Positions 1 to 11,174 of a stretch of 64,000 nucleotides of DNA are shown in pieces. The notes below the pieces were generated by a model, which was not told the origin of the DNA, did not search any database, and saw nothing but the letters and a program-made list of their open reading frames with translations. The first letter of the stretch is position 1. Every line of letters begins with the position of its first letter. Both the position numbers and the translations under genes were made by a program. Source of the stretch: Gnetum montanum (Eukaryota; Streptophyta; Gnetopsida; Gnetales; Gnetaceae); the NCBI GenBank assembly GCA_015680685.1, contig MNCI01038110.1:37783-101782 (forward strand), written 5' to 3'.

Positions 1-60
1 TCTGTTTGAGGTTACAATAATATCCTTGACATTCTTAAAACTTAAAATTAATTCTATGTT

Positions 61-800
61 CAGTGTACCTAGAATGAAGAAGGATGGATCAAGAGGAAAT
101 GATTAGGGTGTGACATCAAGAGGACTTGCAGATTCTCTTTGATGACGTCTGTGAGAGTTATCACGCAACATGGTTGTACTAAGATCCTTGTAGATCTAAT
201 GCAAAATGGGGTAAGAGTAATCACAAGGCACTCAAAAATCCAATGCTATTCTAGGGGGTCCCACTGGAAAGACATGCACACATGCCTAAAGGCTGGCGGC
301 TTCTCTGGATTCAACATTTAAAAAAAATAAAGAAAGTGCCACAAATAAAAAAATCACTCCTCCCTTGAACAAAATGCCAAGTGATCGTACACCTTGTTGT
401 TATGGTACTCTCATAGTCACCCATCATGGGATGAAATAATGTGGTGTCATTGACCAGAGGAATGGACTTGTTCCTGATCTTGGAACGACAGGTTAATGAC
501 ACATTAATCATGCTTTACACACAGGATTCATTGTACCCTGGGTCAGTTACCTCATGTCCCAATCTATACAATCCCTTCTATAGTTTATCTCATCTCGCTA
601 TTCATATAATTGTAGCTCATGTCTCATATAGCGTAGAATTCTTACCTCATTCTAGTGATACTTACATATGTGTGTTTTGTGGAACCAGTGTGGACTACAT
701 TTAACCCTTCTAGTGCCTATGGAAATTTTTAAGTGTGGTTACACAAGGGCATTATAGGTTGGAACTTGCTTTGGGGAGGACCCACTTGCGTAATTTTTGT
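61..800 (+). repeat. non-coding spacer block shared by the gypsy elements
   Basis: This stretch is repeated at 47800-48312 and, after an interrupting insertion, at 51287-51520. Its last part, around the sequence tttggggaggacccact, is also found on the minus strand of E3 near 23550-23640. It lies between the gag/pol side and the extra 3' frame. Short reading frames in it are not shared between copies in the same frame, so I treat it as non-coding. Confidence 0.75.
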
Positions 801-1118
801 AATTTGCACTCATAACACATCTTTTGCACATCATCTATTACCCTCAGTGTATTGTCAATAATATTTTTTCCTTTATTACTATCCCTCTGATTCAAATGTT
901 CCTATGAACCATCACATAGCCTTTTTCTCTCGCTTATCATTTGAGGTCCTTATTGATAAGTTCCACACCATCATAATTTTTGTGCCTTCAAAATTAGTTA
1001 AATCACCCTGGAACCCTTTAACAATAGTCCAGATGTCCTTAGTTTACTTTTTTTTAATTTCAAAAATATATTAAAAAGTTGGTACATTCTATAAAGTGCC
1101 CTAGCTTCGATAGGTCAT

Positions 1119-1206
1119 GATATCACGTACGTGATATCGCGACCGACGAGATATCGCATCCACGCTATCACATACATGATATCGCATCCCAAAAATATAT
1201 ATACAC
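1119..1206 (+). promoter_or_regulatory. internal promoter-like block: GATATC palindromes plus TATA-like box
   Basis: A perfect 20-base palindrome with GATATC at both ends and CACGTACGTG in the middle occupies 1119-1138. Further GATATC or near-GATATC words follow to about 1186, and an AT-rich TATA-like run (atatatata) lies at about 1195-1203. The same kind of array precedes the TATA box in this family's LTRs. A diverged counterpart sits at 51824-51906 in E5. Its position about 500 bases before the extra 3' frame suggests a private promoter for that frame. That role is inferred from layout only. Confidence 0.5.
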
Positions 1207-1699
1207 ATGACCCCCTTGCACTAATTAACATCATTTGCAACTATTCATGCAAGGGAAGTTTTTCAAATTTCTCTCTACAACTCACGATTGTGCATCCCTT
1301 GCTTGCATATCCATAACTCACTCACTGGTACTCTGATTTTCATTCCATTTGAACCTACTTGAACCCAAAGTGTTCAGCTTAGTCGTGGGGGAGGGGCACA
1401 TGCTGAATAGCACATAAATTTTTTGAAATTCATCATTGCCTGAAGGACATTATTAAGGGTAATTAGTTATCAAATTAAGGATAAATGCACCAAAAACAAT
1501 TTCATCTCCTCAGTTATACCTGGAAACTAGATTGGAAACCACCTAAGCAAAGAGGATTCGATATTATAATCTTTCGGGGACATTTTCTCCTAATAAGTAA
1601 CGTCACATGGAGATAAAGAAAATTCATTAAGGCAAGAAGTAAGGTATAAACTAACTTTGGTAACAACCATACTAACGATTGGCCCTGTGTGATTGCAGA

Positions 1700-2466
1700 T
1701 GGCCTCGAAACATAGACAATAGGAAGGTCCTACTCAAGGTGAGATCAAGCAACCTAGGAGAGGTGAAGGACAAGTTCCTGCCGAACAACATGTAGAGCAG
1801 GAAGAATAATCATTTAGTATCCACCAAGAAGACCCTACCACTGTACAATCAAGTCAGGTGGAAGGAGGAGCTGCTGCAGCGTCTGAACAGGGACAACATC
1901 TCACATTACCCCAAGATTGTGTTCAAGCCATCCATGAAAGGTCCATATTAACTGCAGTGATCGTGGAATTAAACTTTGGACCTTTTGCAAAATTTGCTTT
2001 GGAGGCTGTTAGGGATCACCTCAAAGGGTCCCCATTGTGGCCTACCCTCTTTGAAAGCGGTGCCTGGTATTTAGGGAAAACGTACAAATTTTGGTACAAC
2101 AAAGAAGAAGGCACCATGGTTAACATTTGTGGTGTGAGTGTTGATTTCTCAATTCAAGCCATTTCAGAAGTATTAAACCTTCCAAATATAGGGCCAAAGG
2201 TTGCTCAAAATTAGCTGGACACTTTCAAAACCGAGCAACTCAATAAACTATTAACAGAGAATAAAAGGGTGGTAGAAGAAAAAGAGAAGGCTGATTGGGA
2301 TGCCTCTATGTCACAAGCATAAACTTATGCACACACCAAGGCACTCAAGGTCTTACAAGAGGAGAAACTCTAGGCCATACTTAAATGCCATCAAATCCCA
2401 AGACCTGGAGCGCAAGACAAGGGAAAGGCACCTATGGAGGAGCCACCACCACCAAGAACTACATGA
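1700..2466 (+). pseudogene. remnant of the extra 3' reading frame (putative plant transposon protein-like)
   Basis: The frame begins with ATG at 1700 directly after an acceptor-like sequence (tgtgattgcag), the same arrangement as in E5 at 52419. An open stretch at 1858-2214 covers the N-terminal part of a domain I associate with plant proteins labelled putative plant transposon protein; ELNFGPF, SGAWYL and VLNLPNIGPKVA are shared almost word for word with E5. Stops at 1721 and near 1807 and two large deletions break it. The surviving tail, charged and coiled-coil-like, runs to a TGA at 2464-2466 that lines up with the ends of the E5 and E4 copies. The protein's role is unknown. Confidence 0.7.
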
Positions 2467-2658
2467 GTTCCATCCAATTTTGTAGTTGTAGGACTTTCTT
2501 TTGTGTTCTTTATGTTGTGTCTCAATTTTGTTCTAATTCCACACTGTGGCACGAATCCATTCTAGTTAGTCAATAATCCCATACCTATCCACTATGTAAT
2601 CAATGGAGCTTGTTCTCACTTTAACTCGAGAATGAGTTTTCATTCAGTCATAGGGGTA

Positions 2659-3500
2659 TGATGAGTCATGAATTGTTGGCCGTGATATCATGCCCATGAT
2701 ATCACGTACGCGATATCATAGCCTAGACGCGATATCGCATACGTGATATCGCAACCTATCTTCTCATGTATAAATAAGAGGCAAGAAGATTTGGTAAGGG
2801 GGGACTAGTTTTAGTATTAAGGTAGGGACTTTTTGTCAGTTTTTCCTCTCAACCCTTTCTCCCAATGCATGCCCACAGTGTGATGATTGTAATTGTACGT
2901 CATCCTTATTCGAGTGTGACGTACTTGAACATGCACATGACCAGCAATAAAGATCGAGATTACTTCATCATTGCAACATCCACCTAGCTTAATTATTTAA
3001 TTGTTATTGTTATTTATTGCTTTCTTAGTTAATATCTCTCTACCCTTATCTCCTAGTAATGTGGAATGAGTACAACTTAATCACGAGCATTTATGTGTGG
3101 CTACTTCGTAACCCAGTAGCGTACCTAGGCTATGCACTTGGTAATCCCAGTGGTAGTCGTGCATGAGGTCCAAGATATGTATGGATGATTAAGGAATGGA
3201 TGCTCATCGCACTTAGGCTAGTTTAGATTCTCTCTCTCACCCTCTCTCTCCTAGCTTAGTTGATATTATTTCCCATCATACCCAGGAGTAGCATTAGTGT
3301 AGGAACACATCATACACCTCACTCTAGACTAAATCATACATGACAAAGCTAATACTAGTCCAGGTGGGAAGACAGCAAACTACGATCTACGAGTAACTAT
3401 CTAGATGCCACAACTAGTCCATCTACAAAGTTCGACCAGATCATGCGTGAAATGCTCGTATTCATATAGTTGAGTGTTGGGGGTACCTCACCCCTTATCA
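2659..3500 (+). repeat. 3' LTR of E1
   Basis: The LTR starts TGATGAGTCATG directly after the polypurine tract and ends ACCCCTTATCA (842 bp). It aligns along its length with the E5 LTRs (44411-45286 and 55389-56249) and the solo LTR at 11291-12283. Five GATATC sites (2684-2749) precede a TATA box (tataaata, 2769-2776), and an AATAAA polyadenylation word lies near 2946. Confidence 0.9.
2684..2776 (+). promoter_or_regulatory. LTR promoter: five GATATC sites and TATA box
   Basis: GATATC occurs at 2684, 2698, 2712, 2731 and 2744, at spacings of 13 to 19 bases, several within short palindromes containing CACG or ACGTG. The TATA box tataaata follows at 2769. ACGT cores are known bZIP binding sites in plants; that this array is an enhancer is an inference. 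Confidence 0.6.
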
Positions 3501-4131
3501 GGCTTTCAGCAACTTCATGGTCTTTCTACTCAGGCACCTACAAGGCCCATTCTAGTCTCTGATTTTCTTTGAGGTCTTCAAATGAAAAAACCTCACTACC
3601 ACTACTTGCTACCTATAATGGTCACAACCACTCACATGCTGCCAACAGTCATCATTTTCAATCCAAATCACACACAATCCTCTTGTGTTTTGGATGGTTG
3701 ATGGTGCAAGAGACAACAAGATTAGTGTTGGAACAACACAACAAATGACAACTATGTAGCAATATTCGTGACAATGTAGCAGCAATAGTGATGGCACAAT
3801 AGCAATAGCTAGATCAACACAGTAGCAAGATTAGATGGAAAATGGCACAACATCACCAAAATCTGCAGTGCTAGGAGAAAAAGGTTGCAACAACAAAGTT
3901 GGCAAGAAATATCAGCAATAGCAATGACAAGAGTGCCAATGATGGTAGCAGATCTAGCCATAAAATGTAGGAGAAAGCTTAGACATCAACAATGCGAGCT
4001 TACATCTCATTCCACCTTGAAAATATTGAGAGCAAAAGAATAAGCTGAATGGAGAAGCCACTACCTCTATTCCCCTACACCCTTCACTAAAATGCCCACA
4101 AAGAAAGGTCTTTTTATTAAATCATCCAACT
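3501..4131. other. no gene seen
   Basis: This segment flanks E1. It has CAA- and GCA-rich low-complexity stretches at about 3690-3960 and no convincing coding region on either strand. Confidence 0.5.
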
Positions 4132-4290
4132 AAAATTAGCGGCCCACATTGCCTACTAATTAACATAGCTGCTAACAACAAAATTACTAGCCCACATTGC
4201 CTACTAATTAACATAGTAGTTAACAACCAAAATTAGTAGTTGATGTTTCCTACTAATTAATGCAGCTGTTAACAACCAAAATTAGCTCCC
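4132..4290. repeat. 48-49 bp tandem repeat, about 3.2 copies
   Basis: Units begin with AAAATTA at 4132, 4180, 4229 and 4278. Each contains CCTACTAATTAA followed by GTTAACAAC or GCTAACAAC. The third unit is more diverged in its first half. No reading frame runs through it. Confidence 0.8.
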
Positions 4291-5781
4291 ATGTGGTGTC
4301 CACGTGGCAACATGAGAGTATGACCATGATGAACTAGAAAAAGGCAACCATGTCCCAATTGATGAACCAGCGAAAGAGGTTGTTGCTAGCCATCTGGACC
4401 AGCCCATTTTCATCATTGATGCCACGGGATGGTTGCAGCATGGCTGAGAATGCTATAGTTGCCACGTGGCTAGCAACTAGATTGCTAGTGTCCAACATTT
4501 TCCCCTAATGCTCTCTTTACTCCATTTCCTAGGCAAAGTGTGCTGGTGCGACTACGTGCGTGGCCTTGTTTTCTCTCATCAGATGGTGGAAGCATTCAAG
4601 CCCATTTGCACCTATACCAAAGATGGAACTTCAAAGTTAACCTAAGCATCAAGAAATTTTTGATTGAACCACAAAATTTACATTAAAGCTATTGTAGATA
4701 TTCGTTTCCTATATCCAAAAATTTCTTATTTATTTTATCTCTTTACTATTTTTCTTTACTAAAAATTAAAATAAAACATATGATACTATTGATTTTTGAA
4801 TGTAACATACCTATTGATGTGTAAATTTGGTGCTAAACAGTTGAGGGTGGTTGAACCCATAATATCCAAAGGCTCATGCAGTTTATTTAAATAATTAAGG
4901 CAAGAATCCATAAAAAGTTAAAACAAAAGACTTGAATGGTATGGTGTCCATGCTTAAATGTTTTTAATATTTAAAACTTTTAAATACATATTTAAGGATC
5001 AAACATTAACATTTGATACAACCTTTCATAAACTACACAACCCATAACATGGTTGGAAAAACCATAGTATTCTTAACTTTCATGGGATTGAGATTTATTG
5101 GTCATTGCCCTTTGCCTAGCATGGGTGATGTTGGCATCAATAGATTTATATGCAGTGGAATAGTAGAAATAGATTGAACAAAATGAGGATAATGTCTAGT
5201 TCTAGTTAGTGCTATAAAAATCATTCAATTTTTAATACAATTAAAAGATGTTTATGCAAAATTTTCTCAAGCCAGTTACAAATTTTTTTTTTATAATAGA
5301 CCATTGTAATTTTTATCTTCAAATAAAATCAAGGTTAATTTAAATAATTTTAATAAGAAAAATAGTTTTTTTCCCTAAGCAAGTGCCCTTTTCTTATTTA
5401 TTACTTGTATATAGTTTTGGTAAAAATATCAATGTAGTCTAATTTGATTATGATAGCTAGTTTGTTGTTGAATAAGTAATTAAAATAAAATTTTAATGCA
5501 AAAATATGGTGAAACTTAGATGAAGTTTGGTGATAATAATAAGGATGAAATTAATTTTATTTTATAAGAGATGTAGGATTTCTTAAAGATTTTATGAATT
5601 AAATGATTACATATTTAAGAATTTTAATCTACAAATTATATTATATAACAAAGATTTTTATGAATTTGACTTTGAAAGTAAATATTTACAAGTAAACTGA
5701 ATGGTAAAATTTTTACAGTAACTCATTAAAAAATTTCATGGTAGGTAGAATTAAACATCAAGTGCACACCTTGCCATAGCA
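4291..5781. other. AT-rich intergenic DNA, no gene seen
   Basis: No coding region is supported on either strand. At 5107-5143 the words cctagcatgggtgatgttg and gcatcaat resemble the ends of the LTRs at 14049 and 17832, so a decayed LTR fragment may lie here. Confidence 0.4.
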
Positions 5782-5864
5782 CATTTGTGTCAGCGTTAGC
5801 AACGTCACACCACTAGCAACACTGCATTTGTGTCAGCATCAGCAACGTCACACCACTAGCAACA
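5782..5864. repeat. 43 bp tandem duplication
   Basis: CATTTGTGTCAGC followed by AGCAACGTCACACCACTAGC occurs at 5782 and again at 5825, with only a few mismatches between copies. It lies about 1 kb upstream of the LBD gene. Confidence 0.85.
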
Positions 5865-5893
5865 AAAAAGCTTGGATTAAAGAAAAAGCATGA

Positions 5894-6115
5894 AGCAAAG
5901 CTTTAAAAGGAACCGTTTTAATATTCATCTGGTTAAAGCTTTTGTTTGAATTTGGTCACCATTAGGGTTTACCGGAGAAACACAAATGTGTAAAAAAAAA
6001 AAACAAAACAAAAGTGGGGAGCAAAGGTTTTAAAGGGAACGTGTTAAAATTCATACGGTCAGAGCTTTTGTTTGAACTTGGGCTGCATTATCGTTTACTG
6101 GGAAACATAAATGTG
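5894..6115. repeat. imperfect direct repeat of about 97 bp, spaced 126 bp
   Basis: 5894-5990 and 6020-6115 share agcaaag, ggaac, AGCTTTTGTTTGAA and a closing aaa.cataaatgtg-like end, with scattered substitutions. The second copy contains a short open stretch that I do not consider a gene. Confidence 0.75.
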
Positions 6116-6838
6116 GCGTTGTGGTGGAAAAATGAGGTGTTACCCGACTACTTGACCTGGACAGAGAGACCCTATAAAGATCCTCTTAGGTTTTATTGTA
6201 TTGGGGATTAAGTTTCGAATGACGATGCAGACATAAAACAATGAAGTATTAGAGGTAAAATTCTTCATTTAAAAGTTCTAAATCATTGAACTGTATAGTT
6301 AGAAATGCGCTTGTGTTACACTTATCTCAAGTTTTAACTAAAAGGTTAGCACCTTACATAAAACTAAGGTTACCAACTTACATAAAACTAATCATTTCGA
6401 AGATATATAAAATAGTAATGATAAACATGGATTTTGACGTTCCTAAATCATGTTTTTGATTTGTTAAAAAAGCATCCACGTTTCCCAGAAACGCATAAAA
6501 TTTTAAATAAGGTATTGAACAGCATGTATATGCAATGCAATAATACTCCATGATTCCACCGGGACGAGCCCCACCATTCTCTGCAATATCACGGGTTGTT
6601 GGCGCACCTGTGTTTTACTTTTACCGACGGTACATATTCACTGTCAGGTACCTTTCAAGTGTCAAAAGGTAGTATTATTAATCAAAACGGTGACAGACAA
6701 GACCACAAAATTTTGAAAGTTAGCCCAACCTAAATTCTAAAGGTTCTACGGTTCAATCAAGATTCCCATCAAAACTGGTAATCTTCAATGAATTTTCCAT
6801 ACGATCGTGGAAAATGCTGACAATCGTAGTTTACCACT

Positions 6839-6871
6839 TTTATAAAATCTACAATGGAGGCAGTGTTCTAG
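6839..6871 (+). promoter_or_regulatory. TATA box and five-codon upstream ORF of the LBD gene
   Basis: The word tttataaaa at 6839-6847 is a good TATA box about 40-48 bases before the LBD start codon. A tiny ORF (ATG at 6854, five codons, TAG at 6869-6871) lies between the two. If transcription starts about 30 bases after the TATA box, this ORF may fall outside the transcript. Confidence 0.45.
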
Positions 6872-6886
6872 CCAGCACAACTGTAT

Positions 6887-7738
6887 ATGGATCCCAAGTT
6901 AGAGACTGAAAAAGGCAGAGAGAAAAATCCGTGTGCTGCATGCAGATGCCTCAGAAGAAAATGCAAAGGCAAGAATTGCATTCTGGCTCGGTGTTTCCCG
7001 TCCCGTGATCCGAAGAGATTCCTTCAAGTTCACAAGATTTTTGGCACCAGTAACATCATCAGACATCTTTTAGTATGTTTTGTTATCATTTACGTTTGCC
7101 TGATCCTTTGGGTTTTCAATAAAACCTCAGTTTCAGTTTCTTACTGGCTTGGTCATTCTGAAATCATTTTAAAGTTTTATCTCAAGCTCGGTTTCTGTAT
7201 TTAAAACTATAATTGAAATTTTAGCGGACACTTTGGATCTCCTGAACAGGATTTAGTTTTGAAAATATTATTAGGATAATTACCCAATATTCTTAGTAAT
7301 ATTTTGAACATCTTTTGTAATATTAGCAACATTTTCAGTTTCAAATCCACCTTCATGAAGAGGGTGTCTTGTAGCCTGTGTTGTTTAGCTGCTTCGGACT
7401 TCATAGCAAGTGCTTAAGAAAATAAACTTAATTCAAATATCCGTTCCATATTTACAAAGTAATGTGTCTCTCTTTCTTGTGTGTGGGGAAAGGATGTTGG
7501 GGAAGATGAGAGAGAAGATGCTGCAAACAGCTTTGTGTTTGAGGCAGACATGAGAATGAAAGATCCAGTCTACGGCGCTGCAGGTCTCGCTTATAATTTG
7601 CATCGCTACGTTCTGGATTTGCAGTCACAGCTGACCGCCTGCCAGGCTGAGCTATACGTGTTGCAGGCATCTATCCAAACCCAATTCCAGGCGTTACGAG
7701 ACTCGGACTTTGCCAGTGACTCGTTTTGGACAGAATAA
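6887..7738 (+). CDS. LOB-domain (LBD/ASL) transcription factor, two exons
   Basis: Exon 1 is 6887-7072 and exon 2 is 7493-7738. The 420-base intron has a GTATGT donor at 7073 and an AAAG acceptor at 7491-7492, phase 0. The product is 143 residues. The LOB domain is clear: cysteines 16, 19, 26 and 31, a GAS-like block (VHKIFGTSN, 48-56), the block REDAANSFVFEAD (69-81) followed by KDPVYG (85-90), and a leucine-zipper-like L98-x6-L105-x3-L109-x6-L116, typical of class I members. The intron falls just after the GAS-like block, as in many LBD genes. These plant-specific nuclear DNA-binding proteins control organ boundaries, lateral organs and related programmes. The last two cysteines are separated by four residues instead of the usual three. 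The C-terminal tail is short. It is the only intact cellular gene I can support; which LBD it is cannot be told here. Confidence 0.9.
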
Positions 7739-8307
7739 ACTCGGCAAGCTACTTGGCAAACTGGCAGAACAGTGAAACGAAGTCATTGAAATTTGAATTT
7801 TCATATATATTTTGACCTGGCTGTGAGGCGTGAGTACTACCATAAACTCTGATGAGTCTTGCAACTCCAGGTTCCACAGAGATCCCAGGAATCTGGGTTA
7901 CAAATAGATTATCATATTTCATCTTAGTTCCGGATTTCCGGTGATTTTACTAAAATAAAAAATTCATTTGGAGTTTCAATGTTCCAAACGTTGGATGCAT
8001 AGATGAGAAATTAGATCGGATCGGCAGCCCTTTTTATAAAATGGATCGGAAAAATCTGAATAAATCATATTAAGAATCAGATTAAAATCATCAATATTAC
8101 CAAAACAGAGCAGTCACATCTGCTCATCTTCTGCAATTTTCAATTTTTTTTCATCTAAGCGGTCAGTTAAAGTGAAAAATCAAATATAGAAATTTTAGTT
8201 TTTGGTTGGCATTAAAATTAGTAATAGACAATAGAGTATGTTACAAAACAAATATTTATATATATATATATAACACTATCTATTACATTAAAATCTTGGA
8301 TCTCATT
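7739..8307. other. 3' flank of the LBD gene
   Basis: Non-coding. AT-rich words at about 7949-7960 (aaaataaaaaatt) could serve as a polyadenylation signal for the LBD transcript. A short TA run lies at about 8256-8272. Confidence 0.35.
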
Positions 8308-8464
8308 TTGAATGGGGTTCAACGTTCCACTGTGATATATTGCATATCTTGAATGGGGTTCAACGTTGCACTGTGATATATTGCATATCTTGAATCGCAC
8401 ATTTCTCAGACTATGGGCCAGATACTGCAGATCTTGAATCGCACATTTCTCAGAGTATGGGCCA
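8308..8464. repeat. two adjacent tandem duplications (41 bp x2, then 44 bp x2)
   Basis: A 41-base unit beginning TTGAATGGGGTTCAACG sits at 8308 and 8349. A 44-base unit beginning TTGAATCGCACATTTCTCAG sits at 8390 and 8434. All four start with TTGAAT. Copies within each pair differ by one or two bases, so the duplications look recent. Confidence 0.9.
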
Positions 8465-11174
8465 ATAGAGTGAATGTTCCAGGATTGAACCCACGTTGCT
8501 TTTGACTTGGGAAAGAGGTATTTCAATTTTTGTTTTCTAACAAATGATCAAAGCATACCGTGACCGTGACTGTGACGCCTTAACCACTGTGATGGCTTAA
8601 CCAAATGACTTTGTTGTGGGATGCTATGTTGGGTGAAAATTGTTTTTTGCTTTTTTTTTTTTCAAAAATCGCACAATGTAAGAGTTTGTACATCTACGAG
8701 GTGGAAAAAAATTATTAAAATGTGTACACTTAGCAGCAAATTTCTTGCCACTGGCCCACAATAAAATATACAAACACACAAAAGGCAGAAAATGCACAGT
8801 TAAACAAGTGCGGTACTTTGACTTTAATGTACGATGTGTGTTAAATTGCACACAGCTGCAACATCATGCCCCTTGTGCGTCTGCCATGATTGTGACATAA
8901 CATAACGTTTTTAATGTAGGGTTGTTGGAGACGTGAAAAGACGGAGCTGGTCACCTCTGCCACACATTTTTCAAATAAATTCATACGGTATTCTTGTTCA
9001 GTTACCTTCACCGGGCACCTAATCATTAACAGCAGATCATAAACATTTCGGATTGAACTTATGATTATTATTATTCTTTCGGTCCATCGATTGTTCAACA
9101 ACCCAAGCACAGAAGTTGTTCCTATTAATATGTTATGTTTCGGAGTGAATAAACTGGCTCTGGCTCCGAATGGGATGGGTCGTTTCTCTGCTCTTGACGA
9201 TTCGGGACTATGGAGCACCTTGGTTGGGAGACTACGGAGACTACGGAACCGTTGTTTGGTGTGGGAAAACTTCAATAGCTTGCTCGTTCTAAGGAATAAT
9301 GAAACTTCATTCTTAAAGGAAGAACGTGACTACCTTATTCTTTCGTTACCTTTTTATCATTCCTTTTTACCTTAAGAAAAGACTTGTAAGCTTGACTTTG
9401 TTGTAGTTATAGAGATGTTATCAAACCTTGTACTATATCACAAGGGGTCTAGGATGAAGCATCCACTAGGGTACATCAGGGAAATTCATTAAGACGGTCT
9501 TCAATTAAGACGGTCTTCAATGTTGTTTGTTGTACTTGTCCTTGTGGGAGTTTTAAATGCTTCTTCCAATGTTATTGTAGTTTCTTTCTTCTTACCTATA
9601 ATTGTTGGTTATTCCCTTGTATGATGTGGGATTTTGTCCTTTGTGATTGTTGTAGTCCATAGGTTATCTTGGGTTGATCATTGGTGAGAGGACTAGATGT
9701 AGTATACTTGTGTTTGAGCTCTAGTTTGGGTGGAGAAAGATCATTGCTAGTAGTCCAACCTTCTACTTTTTAAATTGTGTTTCATGTCTATTTTCGTGCA
9801 TGCCATTCGTCTTGAGTCTTTTTCAGATTTTGCTTGTTCTTGGTTTATTATCATTTTTGTTCATGTTCATGATCTTGTGTGAAGTTGTTAGTGTAAGTTG
9901 TCTTGGTCCTTCCTATGGTATTAAGTGATTTCTAGTTCTAGTAAGCTTCTTCCATTGCATTGTGGTATTACCCAAAATCTTCTTATATATGTTTAGCCTT
10001 GGAACACTTGGATATTTGTTGTGATTTTGTTATTTCCTCTTAAATTTAATTTTGTAAATCCTTTGTATTGGATAAATTTGTCTTATTGTTGGATATATTT
10101 GAGCTTGTTGCATTAGTAGATGCTTCTCTTATGAAGGCAATAAATGTGATTAAAGATCCTATTGACTAATTAGAACTTTTGCAAATTTTGAGAGTTTGGA
10201 TATTGTTCCACTAAGTATTGTTAAGCATTTCTTCTCATGTGAGTCTTAAATCCTACATGATTCTCTTCTTTATTACCTAGTTTATATATACTAATGAACT
10301 TGAAAGCTCTTTACTTCTTATTTATGAGGTTTTGATGAAGTATTCTTTGTTACATCTTAGTAAGTATAGATAGAGTTTATGATTCTATTATTACCCTCCA
10401 AAATCTCTCTTTGGGCCTCTTGTTTTAGTGAAGTTAGAATCTTGAATGAAAGAATGTTCTTATTTGAAATGGTAAAAAGGATCATCACCTAGAGCTACAA
10501 TGCTCATGTTGCTAAGTGGGGTCTTATTGGAGGGGCCCCATGGGAGAGGGATAGTGGTTTTTGGATGTGTAGAGTTAAGGGTGTTGGTAGATAAGTGAAA
10601 GCCTAACCTCTTCTAGTAGCTATACCTAGGCTCAAACCCAATTTTTCAACTTGAGAAATGAGTATCTTACCATCATTCCAAAATGATAGTTCCTTCTTAT
10701 TTGAAGTGGTTTTGTTTGAATTTTAAAAGTGTTCTAGTTATTTCTCATTAAAGAATTGGATGTTTTTGTATGCATAGTTGATTCATAATTACCTATGTGT
10801 GCTTGGATTTGGAATTTTATTAATGCATGTTTCGTGAGAGCTCTTGCATTTTGTTATATTCTACATCTTTAAAAATCCTCTTCTTTGTAATGATTATGAT
10901 CTTGTATGCTAGAAGCATTGTATGATATGGGGATTGTATGTATTTTTCACTAAATATTATATATTCAAGTTAGTCTCAATCTCACCTACAACATAGATTT
11001 ATGTTGTAGAATCTCAAGCAATTTCTTTTGCCAATTTAGTTGAGTGCAATATCTCAAACGTAGATTGGTGACCTTGTGTAATGCACTAACCCATTTATGG
11101 GGATTAAAATATTATATTATTGATAAAACAATGATGTAAATCATGTTAAGTTCTAAACATCATTAATTAATGGT
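8465..11174. other. intergenic DNA with unassigned open stretches, no supported gene
   Basis: Overlapping open frames occupy 9061-9375 on the + strand and 8841-9275 on the - strand, in a patch of higher GC (about 9100-9270). I recognise no family in either, and neither has a clear promoter or splice context. From 9380 to 11170 the + strand is T-rich with no coding signal. A 16-base unit (attaagacggtcttca) is repeated in tandem at 9488 and 9504. Confidence 0.4.

Larger units (their letters stand above)
1..3500 (+). mobile_element. 3' part of a Ty3/gypsy-type LTR retrotransposon (E1)
   Basis: The window opens inside this element. It has non-coding spacer DNA (about 60-1100), an internal promoter-like block, the remains of an extra 3' reading frame (1700-2466), a purine-rich tract ending in ggggta just before 2659, and a 3' LTR to 3500. 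Nearly every segment aligns by eye with element E5 (47790-48312, then 51287-56249). Gag and any pol would lie to the left of the window. The target-site duplication should be GGCTT (3501-3505), but the left copy is not in view. Two internal deletions relative to E5 removed about 1.2 kb and 0.8 kb of the 3' frame. Confidence 0.85.

Noticed and set aside
1700-2466. Treating the E1 3' frame as a host gene
   Set aside because: It lies inside the element, has stops and deletions, and recurs in E5 and E4 at the same relative position.
4812-5143. Possible short LTR (tattgatgtgtaaatttgg ... gcatcaata)
   Set aside because: Ends resemble the TGTTGATG/CATCAACA family, but I found no matching flanking duplication and the interior does not align with LTR A or B.
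8841-9375. Overlapping 144-residue (minus) and 104-residue (plus) open stretches
   Set aside because: No recognised family, no start context or splice evidence, and each explains the other as an antisense shadow.
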